The position numbers were made by a program, and so were the translations under genes. Below, piece by piece: positions 7,143 to 16,359 of a stretch of DNA of 35,513 bases; the first letter of the stretch is position 1; each line of letters opens with the position of its first letter. Origin of the DNA: Hyphomicrobiales bacterium (GTDB lineage Bacteria > Pseudomonadota > Alphaproteobacteria > Rhizobiales > Beijerinckiaceae); the NCBI GenBank assembly GCA_015655535.1, contig JAATEW010000328.1, positions 1 to 35,513 of the forward strand, read 5' to 3'. Below the pieces are notes generated by a model. That model was given only the letters and a program-made list of their open reading frames with translations, was not told the DNA's origin and did no database searches.

Positions 7143-8969
7143 GTGACGGCTGTGGACCTAGGCCCTGCATGGCTGAAACGGACATTCGGTGTAGGCGCCG
7201 GCACCGTCCCGGCAAATGACGCGATCCGTTCCGCCCTGACCCTGCCGCTCGTGCTTGGCGCGGCCTTCATGCTCACCGGCCAGGAAGCAACGATTTATGC
7301 CGGGCTCGGCGCGCTGCTGGTCGTGCTCGGCGAACGCGGCGGCACGACAGGCCAGCGCATGTTCAAGGCCGGCGCAGGCTTGCTCACCGGCACTTTCGCC
7401 ATGGCCTTCGGGCCGCTCACCTCCGGCACGGGTTTGCTGCCGCTCCTGGCCGTCGCGGGCTTTGCGCTGATTTCGGGCGTACTGAGTTCCTTCGGCACGG
7501 CGCTTTCTTTCGCCGGTATGCAGCTTCTCGTGCAAATGTCGATCGCGGGCGGCCTCAGCATTCCATTGAGCCAGGGCGCGAAATTGGAGGCCTATATAGC
7601 AGGCGGCCTCGCGGCATTGGCAGGCGTGTGGATTCAAAGCGCCCTGGAAGAGACGGAGCGCCAATATGGTGAGCGTCTTGCCACCGTGCTCGAAGCCCTC
7701 GCCCTTTGGGGCCGGTCCGTCTCCGCCAATTGGGTGCTGTCGGATGCACAGCCGGTGCGCGCGCTTCGCTTCGCGGTCGATGCGCGTCTTGCCGAGGCGA
7801 GCGACCTGATCCTCACCGCGCGGCCCCTGCGCAAAAGCCGGCAATCGGCTCTGGCGCAGCTCAGTGCCTTGCGAGACCAAATATCCGTGCAGGTCACGGA
7901 GGCTTTCACGTCGTCCGCACGGCCGGACAAGATGGTGCTCGCCGCGATCGAAGAAAACGCGGCGAAGCTCAAATCCTTTCGGCCGGACGCGCCTCATTCG
8001 GCCGAGCCGCTGCCTGCGGCGAGGCCGGCCATTCCGATCCACTGGCTGATCGAACAATCGCTCTTCGCGCGCGCGACATGGGTCTTCGTGCTGCGGCTCG
8101 TGATCTGTATGGTCATCGCCGAAATTATCCGTCAAGTGACGCCGCTCGGCCATGCCTATTGGATCCTATTGACCGTCGCGCTTGTCCTAAAGCCCGATCT
8201 CGCCTCCGTCTTTTCACGCTCGCTGCAACGCGGTTTCGGCACGGCCCTGGGCCTGCTGATCGGCTGGATCGCGATGTTTCTCTCGCCCGGCCTCGTCATT
8301 CTTCTGGTGATAGCGCCGCTTTGCGCCGCAATCCCCTATTCCGTGCGACGCAATTACGCTTGGTTCTCCGTCATCATCACGCCGCTCGTGTTCATCCTGC
8401 TCGATTTCGGCGGGCCTGTCGGCACGGACGTGCTTGTCCAGCGGCTTGATCATACGGCAACCGGGTGCGGCATCGTTCTTCTTTTCGGCTATGCGCTTTG
8501 GCCTGCGACATGGCGGCCGAGCGCGCGGCCCGAGATCGCGGAGATCTGCGATGCGCTCGCGGCTTTTATAGATTGCAAAGGCGCCACGACAGTCCAGCGC
8601 GCCGATGCGCGGCTTGCTATCGCACGCAAGATCGCGGCGCTGCGCAGCCGCGCGGCGCAGGCCTTGAGCGAACCGGAACCGATGCGGATGCGGGCGCAGC
8701 ATTGGAGCGATGTCACCGAAGCGCTCGACGATGTGCTCGTCAAAGCGGTGCTTCACGATCCGGCGGCCAACGCGGAGACCGTCGAAGCGCCCAAGCAAAT
8801 GTTGCATGTGCTGGCGTCGCGCTTGCGCGAACGCGCAGCGATTCGCCAGTCTTTGCCGGCGCCGGGGCATGATGCGCTCGCCAAAAGCGTGGACGCCTTG
8901 GGACATAGGATAGCCGAGCTTCGCCTTTATGGTGAGGCCGTGCAAAACCCCGCGCATCACGCGTCATGA
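7143..8969 (+). CDS. FUSC-family membrane exporter (aromatic acid exporter type)
   Basis: 608 residues with the FUSC/AaeB-YccS layout. A hydrophobic block with several membrane segments covers about residues 28-165, followed by a soluble helical region (about 170-310) and a second block (about 325-455) with the family-like stretch HAYWILLTVALVLKPD. A helical cytoplasmic tail follows. Relatives are proposed efflux proteins for aromatic carboxylic acids or other small hydrophobic compounds; the substrate here cannot be read from sequence. The start is the GTG at 7143; a second GTG follows at 7152 and no strong ribosome site decides between them. It is divergent from the cupin and shares a palindromic intergenic region. 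Confidence 0.85.
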   Translation: MTAVDLGPAWLKRTFGVGAGTVPANDAIRSALTLPLVLGAAFMLTGQEATIYAGLGALLVVLGERGGTTGQRMFKAGAGLLTGTFAMAFGPLTSGTGLLPLLAVAGFALISGVLSSFGTALSFAGMQLLVQMSIAGGLSIPLSQGAKLEAYIAGGLAALAGVWIQSALEETERQYGERLATVLEALALWGRSVSANWVLSDAQPVRALRFAVDARLAEASDLILTARPLRKSRQSALAQLSALRDQISVQVTEAFTSSARPDKMVLAAIEENAAKLKSFRPDAPHSAEPLPAARPAIPIHWLIEQSLFARATWVFVLRLVICMVIAEIIRQVTPLGHAYWILLTVALVLKPDLASVFSRSLQRGFGTALGLLIGWIAMFLSPGLVILLVIAPLCAAIPYSVRRNYAWFSVIITPLVFILLDFGGPVGTDVLVQRLDHTATGCGIVLLFGYALWPATWRPSARPEIAEICDALAAFIDCKGATTVQRADARLAIARKIAALRSRAAQALSEPEPMRMRAQHWSDVTEALDDVLVKAVLHDPAANAETVEAPKQMLHVLASRLRERAAIRQSLPAPGHDALAKSVDALGHRIAELRLYGEAVQNPAHHAS

Positions 8970-9003
8970 GTGTGTAACAAATACCACGCGTGTGAGGCTC
9001 GCT

Positions 9004-9032
9004 TTGACCGCGACACAAAACAAATTTAGATA
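9004..9032 (+). promoter_or_regulatory. Sigma-70-like promoter for the secreted Pro-rich protein
   Basis: TTGACC (9004-9009) and TAGATA (9027-9032) are separated by 17 bases, the optimum spacing for the housekeeping sigma factor. The -10 element ends 36 bases before the ATG at 9069, and AAGAGG lies 7 bases before that ATG. Confidence 0.65.
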
Positions 9033-9068
9033 GGCCCGTTCGTTCCATGAGCCGAGAAGAGGCCTTCT

Positions 9069-9671
9069 ATGCGCTTTCGTATTTTTCCCGCCGCGACCGC
9101 ATTGAGCACACTGATCTTGTTGAGCCTTTCCGTTCCCGCCTTCGCGCAAGGCAGGCCGCCCGCCGCGCCGCCGCCCGGCGCTGGTCCCCAAGGCGGACCG
9201 CCGCCCGGCGCACAACCCGAACAGCCCGCGGTGAAACAGATGGCGCTTACCGATAAGCAGATCGAAGACTCGCTCGCGGCCAATGCGGAAATCAGCCCGA
9301 TCATCGATAAATTGCCCGAGGACGCGGCGCCCGATCCCAAGATCATCGCGCAGCTCGACGGGATCGCCAAAAAGCACGGTTTCGCCAGCTTCGCCGACTA
9401 TGACAATGTCACCGCCAACATCAATCTCGTGCTCGCCGGTTTCGATCCCGAGACGAAAAAATATGTCGGCCAGGACGTTGTCCTGAAAAAGGAAATCGCC
9501 GAAGTGCAGGCCGATAAGAAAATGGCTCCCGCCGAGAAAAAAGAAACGCTGTCCGAATTGACCGCGGCCTTGAAATCGGTCACGCCGCTGCAATTCCAGT
9601 CGAACACCGCCGTGGTCGGCAAATATTACGACAAGCTCAGCGAAGTCATGGGCGGCCAAGACAAGCAGTAG
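9069..9671 (+). CDS. Secreted Pro/Gly-rich helical protein of unknown function
   Basis: 200 residues. A signal peptide ends at VPAFA before Gln27, so the mature protein should be periplasmic. Residues 28-52 are a low-complexity Pro/Gly/Gln linker. The rest is hydrophilic and looks helical, with many Lys/Asp/Ala residues (for example ADKKMAPAEKKETLSEL), and has no Cys after the signal peptide. I do not recognise the family. It is preceded by its own good promoter and faces the convergent FAD oxidase gene, so it is probably transcribed alone. Confidence 0.8.
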   Translation: MRFRIFPAATALSTLILLSLSVPAFAQGRPPAAPPPGAGPQGGPPPGAQPEQPAVKQMALTDKQIEDSLAANAEISPIIDKLPEDAAPDPKIIAQLDGIAKKHGFASFADYDNVTANINLVLAGFDPETKKYVGQDVVLKKEIAEVQADKKMAPAEKKETLSELTAALKSVTPLQFQSNTAVVGKYYDKLSEVMGGQDKQ

Positions 9672-9708
9672 TTTTCAACTGACAGCTATGCAGAAAATGC
9701 CGCGGCGG

Positions 9709-11097
9709 TCAGCGCCGCGGCTCCACATTTTGATTGAGACTGAAGAAATTCGCAGGATCGTATTTGGTCTTGAGTTCGACCAGCCTGGCATGATTGGCGC
9801 CGAAGGCTTCACGAACCGTATCGCGGCCTTCGTCACCGATAAAATTCAGGAAATAGCCGTGGCTTGAATAAGGCCGTAGCGCTTCCGAAAAGTCGCGCGT
9901 CCAGGCGATGTGGGTCTTACTCTCGTCCGGATCCGTCCATTGCGCCTCGATCCCGATATTATATGTCGCCTGGCGATGCGCGAAGGCCGTATCGGCGCTG
10001 CTGACACGGCCGATCGCACCGCCGAATACTTGGATGATCGTCCGGCTCAAAGGAGATTGAGCCAGATTGCCATGCGCGACAAGCAAGTCGATGGCATCGT
10101 CGCTCAAGTCTTTCAAAAACGTCGATCTCCAATAATTATGCGTGCCGTCCATATTGGGCGGATCGGCCAGCGTTTGCATAGCCTGGTAGGGTATGGGCTC
10201 AATCGCATCGAAAATGTGCGATCCGAATGCGCGCAAAGGCTTCAGGATACGTTCGCCTTCGGAAAGATCGCCGCAATAGCAAGCCATCACGCCCACGACC
10301 GGCAGGCCCTCGGGCGTCGACAATAGGCCCGCGTAGGCCGTGAGTTCCTCCGGCGCGGTCGTCATAAAATGACGATAGAAGCGCAACACGGGCGCCGCCT
10401 GATCGCGCAGGTAAAGAATAAGGCCGCCCAATACGGTTGAAACCGGATGAGCCCGGTAAAGGAACGAGGTGACGATGCCGAAATTGCCCCCGCCGCCGCG
10501 CAAGCCCCAGAATAAATCCGCATTTGTCTTGGCGTCGGCGGTGGTGATCTCGCCCTCGGCCGTGACCACTTCAAAGGAAAGAACGTTGTCGCAGGTCAAT
10601 CCATATTTGCGCGACAGCCATCCGATACCGCCGCCCAGCGTCAGGCCGGCGATGCCGGTTTTCGAGACGACACCTGCCGGAACCGCCAAGCCATGCGGAT
10701 GCGTCGCGCGGTCGACATCGCACAGAAGCGCGCCCGCTTGGACGCGGACAGTCCTCGCCGCCGGATCGACGGAGACCTCCATCATGACCGACATATCGAT
10801 GACAATGCCGTCGTCGCACACCGCCCGCCCGGCGACATTGTGACCACCGCCTCGGACCGCCACGAGAAGATTTTGCGCGCGCGCAAAATTCACGGCGCTA
10901 ACGACATCGGCAACGTTCACACACCGCGCGATCAAGCCCGGAGATCTGTCGATGGCTGCATTCCAGACGCGGCGCGCCTTGTCATATCCGTCGTCGCCGG
11001 ACTGCAGCGCCTGCCCGCGAAATTCGCGCCTAAACGCTTCGATAGTGGCTTTGTCTATGACGGTGCCGTCGCGCCGCTTGAGGGTGTGAATTATCAC
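9709..11097 (-). CDS. FAD-binding oxidoreductase, berberine-bridge-enzyme type
   Basis: An FAD-linked oxidase (PCMH-type FAD domain) with a BBE C-terminal tail. VAVRGGGHNVAG carries the His that binds FAD covalently in this family, followed by GLTLGGGIGWLSRKYG and ends with KYDPANFFSLNQNV, the typical BBE ending. The Cys of the second covalent flavin link found in bicovalent members is not apparent (VVSKTGIAG). Substrates of bacterial relatives are mostly unknown sugars or aromatic and alkaloid-like compounds. The frame is open to an ATG at 11136, but that codon has no ribosome site. The GTG at 11097 follows AAGGA by 5 bases and gives the usual N-terminus (VIIHTLKRRDG), so I chose it. Confidence 0.88.
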   Translation of the reverse strand: MIIHTLKRRDGTVIDKATIEAFRREFRGQALQSGDDGYDKARRVWNAAIDRSPGLIARCVNVADVVSAVNFARAQNLLVAVRGGGHNVAGRAVCDDGIVIDMSVMMEVSVDPAARTVRVQAGALLCDVDRATHPHGLAVPAGVVSKTGIAGLTLGGGIGWLSRKYGLTCDNVLSFEVVTAEGEITTADAKTNADLFWGLRGGGGNFGIVTSFLYRAHPVSTVLGGLILYLRDQAAPVLRFYRHFMTTAPEELTAYAGLLSTPEGLPVVGVMACYCGDLSEGERILKPLRAFGSHIFDAIEPIPYQAMQTLADPPNMDGTHNYWRSTFLKDLSDDAIDLLVAHGNLAQSPLSRTIIQVFGGAIGRVSSADTAFAHRQATYNIGIEAQWTDPDESKTHIAWTRDFSEALRPYSSHGYFLNFIGDEGRDTVREAFGANHARLVELKTKYDPANFFSLNQNVEPRR

Positions 11098-11274
11098 GAT
11101 CTTCCTTGCCGAAATGGGAGGATGAGGGCGCCACATATGGAGGGCAGCGCGCTACGCAGGAATTGCAGAACCAGGCCGCCGCGTTACCGATGTAATGGCG
11201 CAATGAACCGCACTGGCCCTGCCGCGTTGAGAGCGGCGGGCAGAGGCGTCCCGAACCCAGCGAGAGGGACGAAA

Positions 11275-12543
11275 ATGGGCGAGCCTGACAGCGGCGCCTT
11301 GCGGCGCGACGAGACCGCGCTCGATTGGCTCAATTTCTGTTTGGCCGACGTCAAGGACGGACTTGGTCCTTTCCTCGCGATCTTTCTTCTCTCCGGCGAG
11401 CATTGGAATCCGGGCAGCATCGGGATCGTGCTGACGATCGGCGGCTTGGCGACCGTTCTAGCGCGAGGGCCGGCTGGCGCCCTCGTCGATACCATAACTT
11501 GGAAGCGCAGCTTGATTGCCGTCGCCGCCGGCGCCGTGAGCATTGCGACGATCGCGATGGCTTTGGTGCCGCGCTTCTCGCCGGTCGCTCTAGCGCAAGC
11601 AGCCAGCGGCATCGCGGATGCGGTCTTTCCCGTCGCGATCGCCGCGATCAGCCTTGGCATTTTCGGCCGGAAAAAGCTGACCCATCGCATCGGCCGCAAC
11701 GAGGCCTTCAATCATGCCGGCAATGTCGCGACGGCGGCCGTCGCGGGCGTCGCCGGCTATGTATTCAGTCCGAGCGCCGTCCTCTGGGTTGTCGCCATCC
11801 TTGCGGCTCTAAGCATTTTCGCGACGTTTCGGATCGACGGCAAGAGCATCGACCACAGGCTGGCGCGCGGCGCCGATGACGGCGATCATGGCAAAACCGA
11901 GAGCAATGCTTTCGAGGTTTTCATCGGCAACAGGCCATTGCTGCTCTTCACCATCGCCATAACGCTCTTTCATTTTGCCAATGCGGCCATGTTGCCGCTC
12001 GTCGGCGAGGAACTCGCCAAGACCAATCAAAATGCCCGTAGCCTTTTTATCGCGTCTTGCATCATCGTCGCGCAGATCGTCATGGTGCCGATGGCCATTC
12101 TGGTCGGGCGCAAGGCCGATCAATGGGGCCGCAAGCCGCTCTTTCTCGCCGGATTCGCCGTGCTTCCCCTCCGTGGCCTTCTTTATACGCTGGTGCAAGA
12201 TCCGGTCGCGCTCATCGCGATCCAAATTCTCGACGGAATCGGCGCAGGCATTTTCGGTGCGCTGTTTTTCATCGTCGTCGCCGATCTGACAAAAGGCAGC
12301 GGCCATTATAATCTGGCGCAAGGGGCGTCTGGCGCCTGTTGGGGCTTCGGCGCGGCGCTGAGCAACACCGTCGCAGGGCAGATCGTCAATATGTTCGACT
12401 ATTCCGCAGCCTTTCTGTTTCTCGCCGGATGCGCGGTCATCGCCCTTTTGGTGTTTCTCTTCGGTGTTCCGGAAACATTGGGATGGGCACCGGCAAAGAC
12501 GCCGGGCCGGCGCTCGGCCGCTGAAGCCTCGGCAGACGCCTGA
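11275..12543 (+). CDS. MFS transporter
   Basis: 422 residues with about 12 hydrophobic segments in two halves, and a charged cytoplasmic loop near residues 185-210 (RGADDGDHGKTES). The MFS loop motif is visible as GRKADQWGRKP. The frame extends far upstream, but MGEPDSGALRRDE at 11275 has GAGAGGGA just before it and starts just before the conserved region; an ATG at 11203 is the other option. It is two bases from the ArsB-type gene, so the two are surely co-transcribed, and it might export a related compound. It is not the ArsJ subtype as far as I can tell. The substrate is unknown. Confidence 0.85.
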   Translation: MGEPDSGALRRDETALDWLNFCLADVKDGLGPFLAIFLLSGEHWNPGSIGIVLTIGGLATVLARGPAGALVDTITWKRSLIAVAAGAVSIATIAMALVPRFSPVALAQAASGIADAVFPVAIAAISLGIFGRKKLTHRIGRNEAFNHAGNVATAAVAGVAGYVFSPSAVLWVVAILAALSIFATFRIDGKSIDHRLARGADDGDHGKTESNAFEVFIGNRPLLLFTIAITLFHFANAAMLPLVGEELAKTNQNARSLFIASCIIVAQIVMVPMAILVGRKADQWGRKPLFLAGFAVLPLRGLLYTLVQDPVALIAIQILDGIGAGIFGALFFIVVADLTKGSGHYNLAQGASGACWGFGAALSNTVAGQIVNMFDYSAAFLFLAGCAVIALLVFLFGVPETLGWAPAKTPGRRSAAEASADA

Positions 12544-12545
12544 GC

Positions 12546-13814
12546 ATGGAATCGAGCCTCTCGTTCGCGCAGCTTTTGACATGGGCGATCGCCGGCGCGG
12601 CCACGCTTGGCGTGATTCTCCGGCCTTGGAACCTGCCCGAAGCTCTATGGGCGGTTCTCGGCGCGGCGCTTCTGATTGTCCTCGGCCTGCTGCCGATGGG
12701 GGATGCGCTCACCGGCGTTACGAAAGGCACCGACGTCTATCTCTTCCTGACCGGCATGATGCTGCTCGCCGAAATCGCCCGGCAGGAGGGCCTGTTCGAT
12801 TGGCTCGCGGCCATCGCGGCACGTGGCGCCAAAGGCTCGGCGCATCGGCTGTTCTGTTTCATTTACGCCGTCGGAACGCTCGTCACGATCTTTCTCTCGA
12901 ACGATGCGACGGCCGTCGTCCTGACGCCCGCCGTTGCCGCCGCCGTCAAGGCGGCCAAAGCCGAAGAGCCCCTGCCCTATCTTTTGATCTGCGCCTTCAT
13001 CGCCAATGCCGCCTCTTTCGTCTTGCCGATCTCGAACCCCGCCAATCTCGTCATTTATGGAAACCATATGCCGCCGCTGATCGCGTGGCTGACGCATTAT
13101 GCGCTTGCCTCGATTCTTTCGATCGGTGCGACCTTCGCGGTCCTCTATTGGACTCAAAGCAAAGCACTGAAACAGAAAATCGCGACGGATGTTTGCGTGC
13201 CCAAACTCTCGCGGGCGGGGAAAGTCGCCGCCATCGGCATAGCGACGACCGCGGCGGCTTTGCTTACGGCCTCTGCTTTCGACATTCAGCTCGGCTGGCC
13301 GACGGCCGTTGCAGGCGCGGCGACAGCCACGGTCGTTTTGATCGGCGAACGAAAAGCTCCTTGGACCATGATGAAAGATATCTCGTGGAGCGTGCTGCCG
13401 CTTGTCGCCGGGCTCTTCGTGCTCGTCGAAGCACTCGGCCACACGGGCCTCATTCATATGCTCGGCGCGTATCTGCATGAGCAAGGCACGCATTCCGCGG
13501 ATGCGACGGCATGGGGCACGGGGGTGGCCGTCGCTTTCATCAGCAATCTGATGAACAATCTGCCCGCGGGCCTGATCGCGGGCAGCGCGGTCCAAAGCGC
13601 ACAGGTGCCAGATCAAGTCACCCGCGCGATTCTGATCGGCGTCGATCTCGGCCCCAACCTGTCCGTGACGGGCTCGCTTGCGACGATCCTTTGGCTCACC
13701 GCCTTGCGGCGTGAAGGCTTGAGCGTCAACGCATGGACATTCCTGAAACTGGGATGTCTCGTCATGCCGCCCGCGCTCCTCCTGGCGCTCGCAGGCGCGA
13801 TCACCTTTCGTTGA
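12546..13814 (+). CDS. arsB: ArsB-type arsenite/anion transporter
   Basis: 422 residues, polytopic. Its motifs are those of the ArsB/NhaD ion-transporter superfamily: FLSNDATAVVLTPAV, PISNPANLVIYGN, SNLMNNLPAGLIAG and GVDLGPNLSVTGSLATILW. The two asparagine-rich hairpins and the length match arsenical pump membrane proteins, which expel arsenite or antimonite. There is no arsR, arsC or arsA nearby; the only partner is the MFS gene 2 bases upstream. The role in arsenic resistance therefore rests on family resemblance, and another oxyanion is possible. Confidence 0.82.
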   Translation: MESSLSFAQLLTWAIAGAATLGVILRPWNLPEALWAVLGAALLIVLGLLPMGDALTGVTKGTDVYLFLTGMMLLAEIARQEGLFDWLAAIAARGAKGSAHRLFCFIYAVGTLVTIFLSNDATAVVLTPAVAAAVKAAKAEEPLPYLLICAFIANAASFVLPISNPANLVIYGNHMPPLIAWLTHYALASILSIGATFAVLYWTQSKALKQKIATDVCVPKLSRAGKVAAIGIATTAAALLTASAFDIQLGWPTAVAGAATATVVLIGERKAPWTMMKDISWSVLPLVAGLFVLVEALGHTGLIHMLGAYLHEQGTHSADATAWGTGVAVAFISNLMNNLPAGLIAGSAVQSAQVPDQVTRAILIGVDLGPNLSVTGSLATILWLTALRREGLSVNAWTFLKLGCLVMPPALLLALAGAITFR

Positions 13815-13869
13815 AACCGCTGGCAAGTCACGATCACGATAGCGTGGGTGCCGCGCCCCGTCGCGGCGC

Positions 13870-14982
13870 TCACCTGTTTCCGTCGACAATGTCGCCGAAG
13901 AGGCCTTTCACGCCGTGCGGCGGCGCGCGCCAATATTGCGGCGGCGCATCGACCGTGCCGCCAAGCGCGGCTGCCGCATGCCAGGCCCAGCGCGGATCAT
14001 AGAGCATGCCGCGCGCGAGCGAAACGAGATCGGCCTTGCCGCTGGCAACGATCTCTTCAGCCTGTTTGGGCTCGGTGATGAGGCCAACCGAGAACGTCGT
14101 GAGTCCGGTGGCTTTCTTCACGCCTTCGGCCAAAGGCACCTGATAACCCGGCGCGATCGGGATTTTCTGCAAAGGCGACACACCGCCGGACGAGACATCG
14201 ATCCAATCGACGCCGCGCTTTTGCAGCTCCTTCGCAAGAGCGATCGTTTGTTCGAGATCCCAGCCGCCCTCGACCCAATCGGTTCCGGAGACGCGAAAGC
14301 CGACCGGCTTCTCCGCCGGGAAAACGGCGCGCACGGCCTCGAAGACTTCGAGCGCCAGGCGCATGCGATTTTCGAGCGAGCCGCCATATTGGTCGGTGCG
14401 GTGATTTGCGATCGGCGAGAGAAACTCATGAATGAGATAGCCGTGCGCGCCATGGATTTCGAGCGCGTCTATGCCGAGCCGCGCGGCGCGTTGCGCCGTC
14501 GCGACAAAGGCGTCGCGCACCCGTTTTATCCCTGCCGCGTCGAGCGCTTGCGGCGGCAGCTCACCTTCGCGATGCGCAACGGCGGAAGGCGCATAGGTTA
14601 CCCAGCCGCCTTCATCGAGCGGAATTTGCTTGCCGCCTTCCCATGGCTTGTAGCTCGAACCTTTGCGGCCGGCATGCGCGATCTGCATCGCGACGGCGGC
14701 CTTGGAATGTTTGCGGATCGCGGCCAGGATCGGCCGCAGCGCCTCTTCCGTCGCATCATTGTAAAGACCGAGACAGCCGGGAGTGATGCGACCGTCGGCT
14801 TCGACATGCGTCGCCTCGATGCAGAACATGGCGGCGCCCGAAAGCGCCATCGCGTTCATATGAACCATATGCCATGAAGTGGCCTCGCCGTTCTCCGCCG
14901 AATATTGGCACATGGGCGAGACGGTGACGCGGTTGCGGAGCGTCAGGCCCCGCAGCGTGATGGGAGAGAACAATACGCTCAT
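13870..14982 (-). CDS. Old Yellow Enzyme-family NADH:flavin oxidoreductase (YqjM/NamA type)
   Basis: 370 residues, an FMN-binding TIM barrel. The thermophilic-like OYE signature is present: SPMCQYS with the Cys near residue 25 that tunes FMN, HAGRKGS, EIHGAHGYLIHEFLSP with the substrate-binding His pair, NHRTDQYGGSLENR, and a C-terminal LARGMLYDPRWAWHAA. These enzymes reduce activated C=C bonds and nitro groups of electrophiles using NAD(P)H. GGAAG lies ahead of the ATG. It lies 51 bases after the DUF427 gene on the same strand, and a NemR-like regulator sits further upstream, which recalls nemR-nemA in E. coli. Confidence 0.92.
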   Translation of the reverse strand: MSVLFSPITLRGLTLRNRVTVSPMCQYSAENGEATSWHMVHMNAMALSGAAMFCIEATHVEADGRITPGCLGLYNDATEEALRPILAAIRKHSKAAVAMQIAHAGRKGSSYKPWEGGKQIPLDEGGWVTYAPSAVAHREGELPPQALDAAGIKRVRDAFVATAQRAARLGIDALEIHGAHGYLIHEFLSPIANHRTDQYGGSLENRMRLALEVFEAVRAVFPAEKPVGFRVSGTDWVEGGWDLEQTIALAKELQKRGVDWIDVSSGGVSPLQKIPIAPGYQVPLAEGVKKATGLTTFSVGLITEPKQAEEIVASGKADLVSLARGMLYDPRWAWHAAAALGGTVDAPPQYWRAPPHGVKGLFGDIVDGNR

Positions 14983-15033
14983 GATAGCTTCCGTATCGAG
15001 GACCGACCCGTCGAATATAGAGCGGCGATCCGG

Positions 15034-15417
15034 TTAAGCCACAGGCCCTTCGTTGATCTCGACGCGATCGGCATAAAAGGCCAGATGATCCTTGATCGGC
15101 GCGACGGACTCATAAGGCTGCTCATAGGTCCAAACCGCATTGGCTGCCTTGTCTCCGCCGATTTGCGGGACGCTGTAATAGGACGCATCGCCTTTATAGG
15201 GGCAATAGGTCGAAAGATCCGTCCGTTCCAGGAACGACATGTCGGCATCCTTGCGCGGAATGTAGAGAACCGCCGGGTAGGTAGATTCCCGCAGGATCAA
15301 AGCGTCTTTCGTATCGGCGATGACCTTGCCCGCGACGGAGACGGTGACATGCGTCTTGCTGGGTTCGATGGTGATGGGATGGGTCTCATCCGGGATCTTG
15401 ATAGTCTTGGTTGTCAT
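15034..15417 (-). CDS. DUF427 domain protein
   Basis: 127 residues, matching the small beta-rich DUF427 family. Visible features are the Ile/Pro-rich start with ITIEPSKTHVTV, ILRESTYPAVLYIPRKDAD, the family core STYCPYKGDASYYSV, and AVWTYEQPYESVAPIKDHLAFY near the end, split around its two Tyr-Glu pairs. The biochemical role of the family is not established. AAGGAG lies 9 bases before the ATG. It is probably co-transcribed with the Old Yellow Enzyme gene. Confidence 0.88.
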   Translation of the reverse strand: MTTKTIKIPDETHPITIEPSKTHVTVSVAGKVIADTKDALILRESTYPAVLYIPRKDADMSFLERTDLSTYCPYKGDASYYSVPQIGGDKAANAVWTYEQPYESVAPIKDHLAFYADRVEINEGPVA

Positions 15418-15445
15418 TTTTAGACTCCTTCAACTCAATCGAGCC

Positions 15446-15499
15446 GATCCCTCATCCTGAGGAGCGAGCCAAGCTCGCATCTCGAAGGACGAGGGATCG
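15446..15499. repeat. Extragenic palindrome, CCCTCATCCTGAGG family (copy 1)
   Basis: CGATCCCTC... pairs with ...GAGGGATCG around an inner hairpin GCGAGC/GCTCGC. This REP-like form, with CTGAGGAGCG in one arm and CTCGAAGGA in the other, is common between genes in Rhizobiales. Confidence 0.85.
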
Positions 15500-15518
15500 G
15501 TATTTTCTTCGTAGTCAA

Positions 15519-15569
15519 AACCCTCGCCCTTCGAGACGCTTGCTACGCAACCTCCTCAGGATGAGGGTT
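15519..15569. repeat. Extragenic palindrome, CCCTCATCCTGAGG family (copy 2, opposite orientation)
   Basis: AACCCTCGCCCTTCGAGACGC pairs in part with CCTCAGGATGAGGGTT. It is the same family as the copy 20 bases away but inverted. The pair may act as a stem-loop terminator or mRNA stabiliser between the dehydrogenase and DUF427 genes. Confidence 0.8.
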
Positions 15570-15596
15570 TAAGCTCCGGCCCATTGAGTACCCATC

Positions 15597-16342
15597 CTAG
15601 TGAGCCGTTACGCCGCCATCGACCGAGAATGACTGTCCGGTGATGAAGGATGCCTTATCCGAGGCAACGAACAAAATGGCCTCGGCGATCTCGTCAACCG
15701 TTCCGATCCGCTTCATCGGAACGTCTTGCGCGATATGCGCCATGCCTTCTTCGCCGCCGGTGAAGCGGTTCAGCATGCCCGTTTCGATCGGGCCCGGCGC
15801 CACGGCATTGATACGTACACCGACGTGCCGACCTCGATCGCCGCGGACTTCGTCATGCCTTCGACGGCATGCTTACTCGCGACATAGACCGAAGCCCCGC
15901 CGGCGCCGACCTTACCGTAAGCCGACGACACATTGATGATATTGCCATGATGCTCCGGCAGCATCACCCTGAGCTCGTGCTTCATGCTCAGCAACGTACC
16001 AAGCACATTGGTGTCAAAGGTCGAAGCATAGTTCTCAGCCGACTCATCCGTCACCTGATGCGGCTTGCCTTCGGTGCCGGCATTATTGACCGCCACATCG
16101 AGCCGGCCGAAGCGGGCGACCGTCTGATCGACCAGGTTTTGGACTTCGTCCTCATGGCGGACGTCGGCGCGGATGAATTCGGCCTCAACGCCAAGCCCGC
16201 GCAATTCCTTGGCGAGAGCCTGACCTTCCGCATCGCGGCGTCCGGAAACGACGATACGGGCGCCCTCCTGGGCGAAAGCAAGCGCCGTGGCGCGGCCAAT
16301 GCCGGTCAAAGCGCCGGTGATCAAGACAACGGGAGTAGCCAT
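15597..16342 (-). pseudogene. Short-chain dehydrogenase/reductase split by a single-base frameshift
   Basis: Joined conceptually this is a 248-residue classical SDR, a full and normal length. Frame one carries the start (MATPVVLITGALTGIGRATA, Rossmann TGxxxGIG), the NNAG motif and the catalytic Ser plus YxxxK (SSAYGKVGAGG, then YVASK). Frame two carries APGPIETGML and the usual end ITGQSFSVDGG. They part at about 15820: a G seems missing where TCGGGTGTACG would restore the frame and give the usual Ser-Gly-Val-Arg. The active site precedes the break, but the substrate loop and C-terminus are lost. AGGAGA before 16342 fixes the start. A sequencing error is as likely as a true mutation. The TetR gene upstream shares its operator. 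Confidence 0.85.
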
Positions 16343-16359
16343 GGAAATTCTCCTAAAAG

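Noticed and set aside
7158..8153. 331-codon minus-strand ORF
   Set aside because: Antisense shadow of the FUSC exporter; the product is Arg/Gln-rich nonsense.
10693..11274. N-terminal extension of the MFS reading frame
   Set aside because: It overlaps the FAD oxidoreductase on the other strand and is hydrophilic and unlike MFS proteins; the ATG at 11275 fits the family.
12645..13889. 414-codon minus-strand ORF
   Set aside because: Antisense shadow of the ArsB-type gene, whose motifs are unmistakable.
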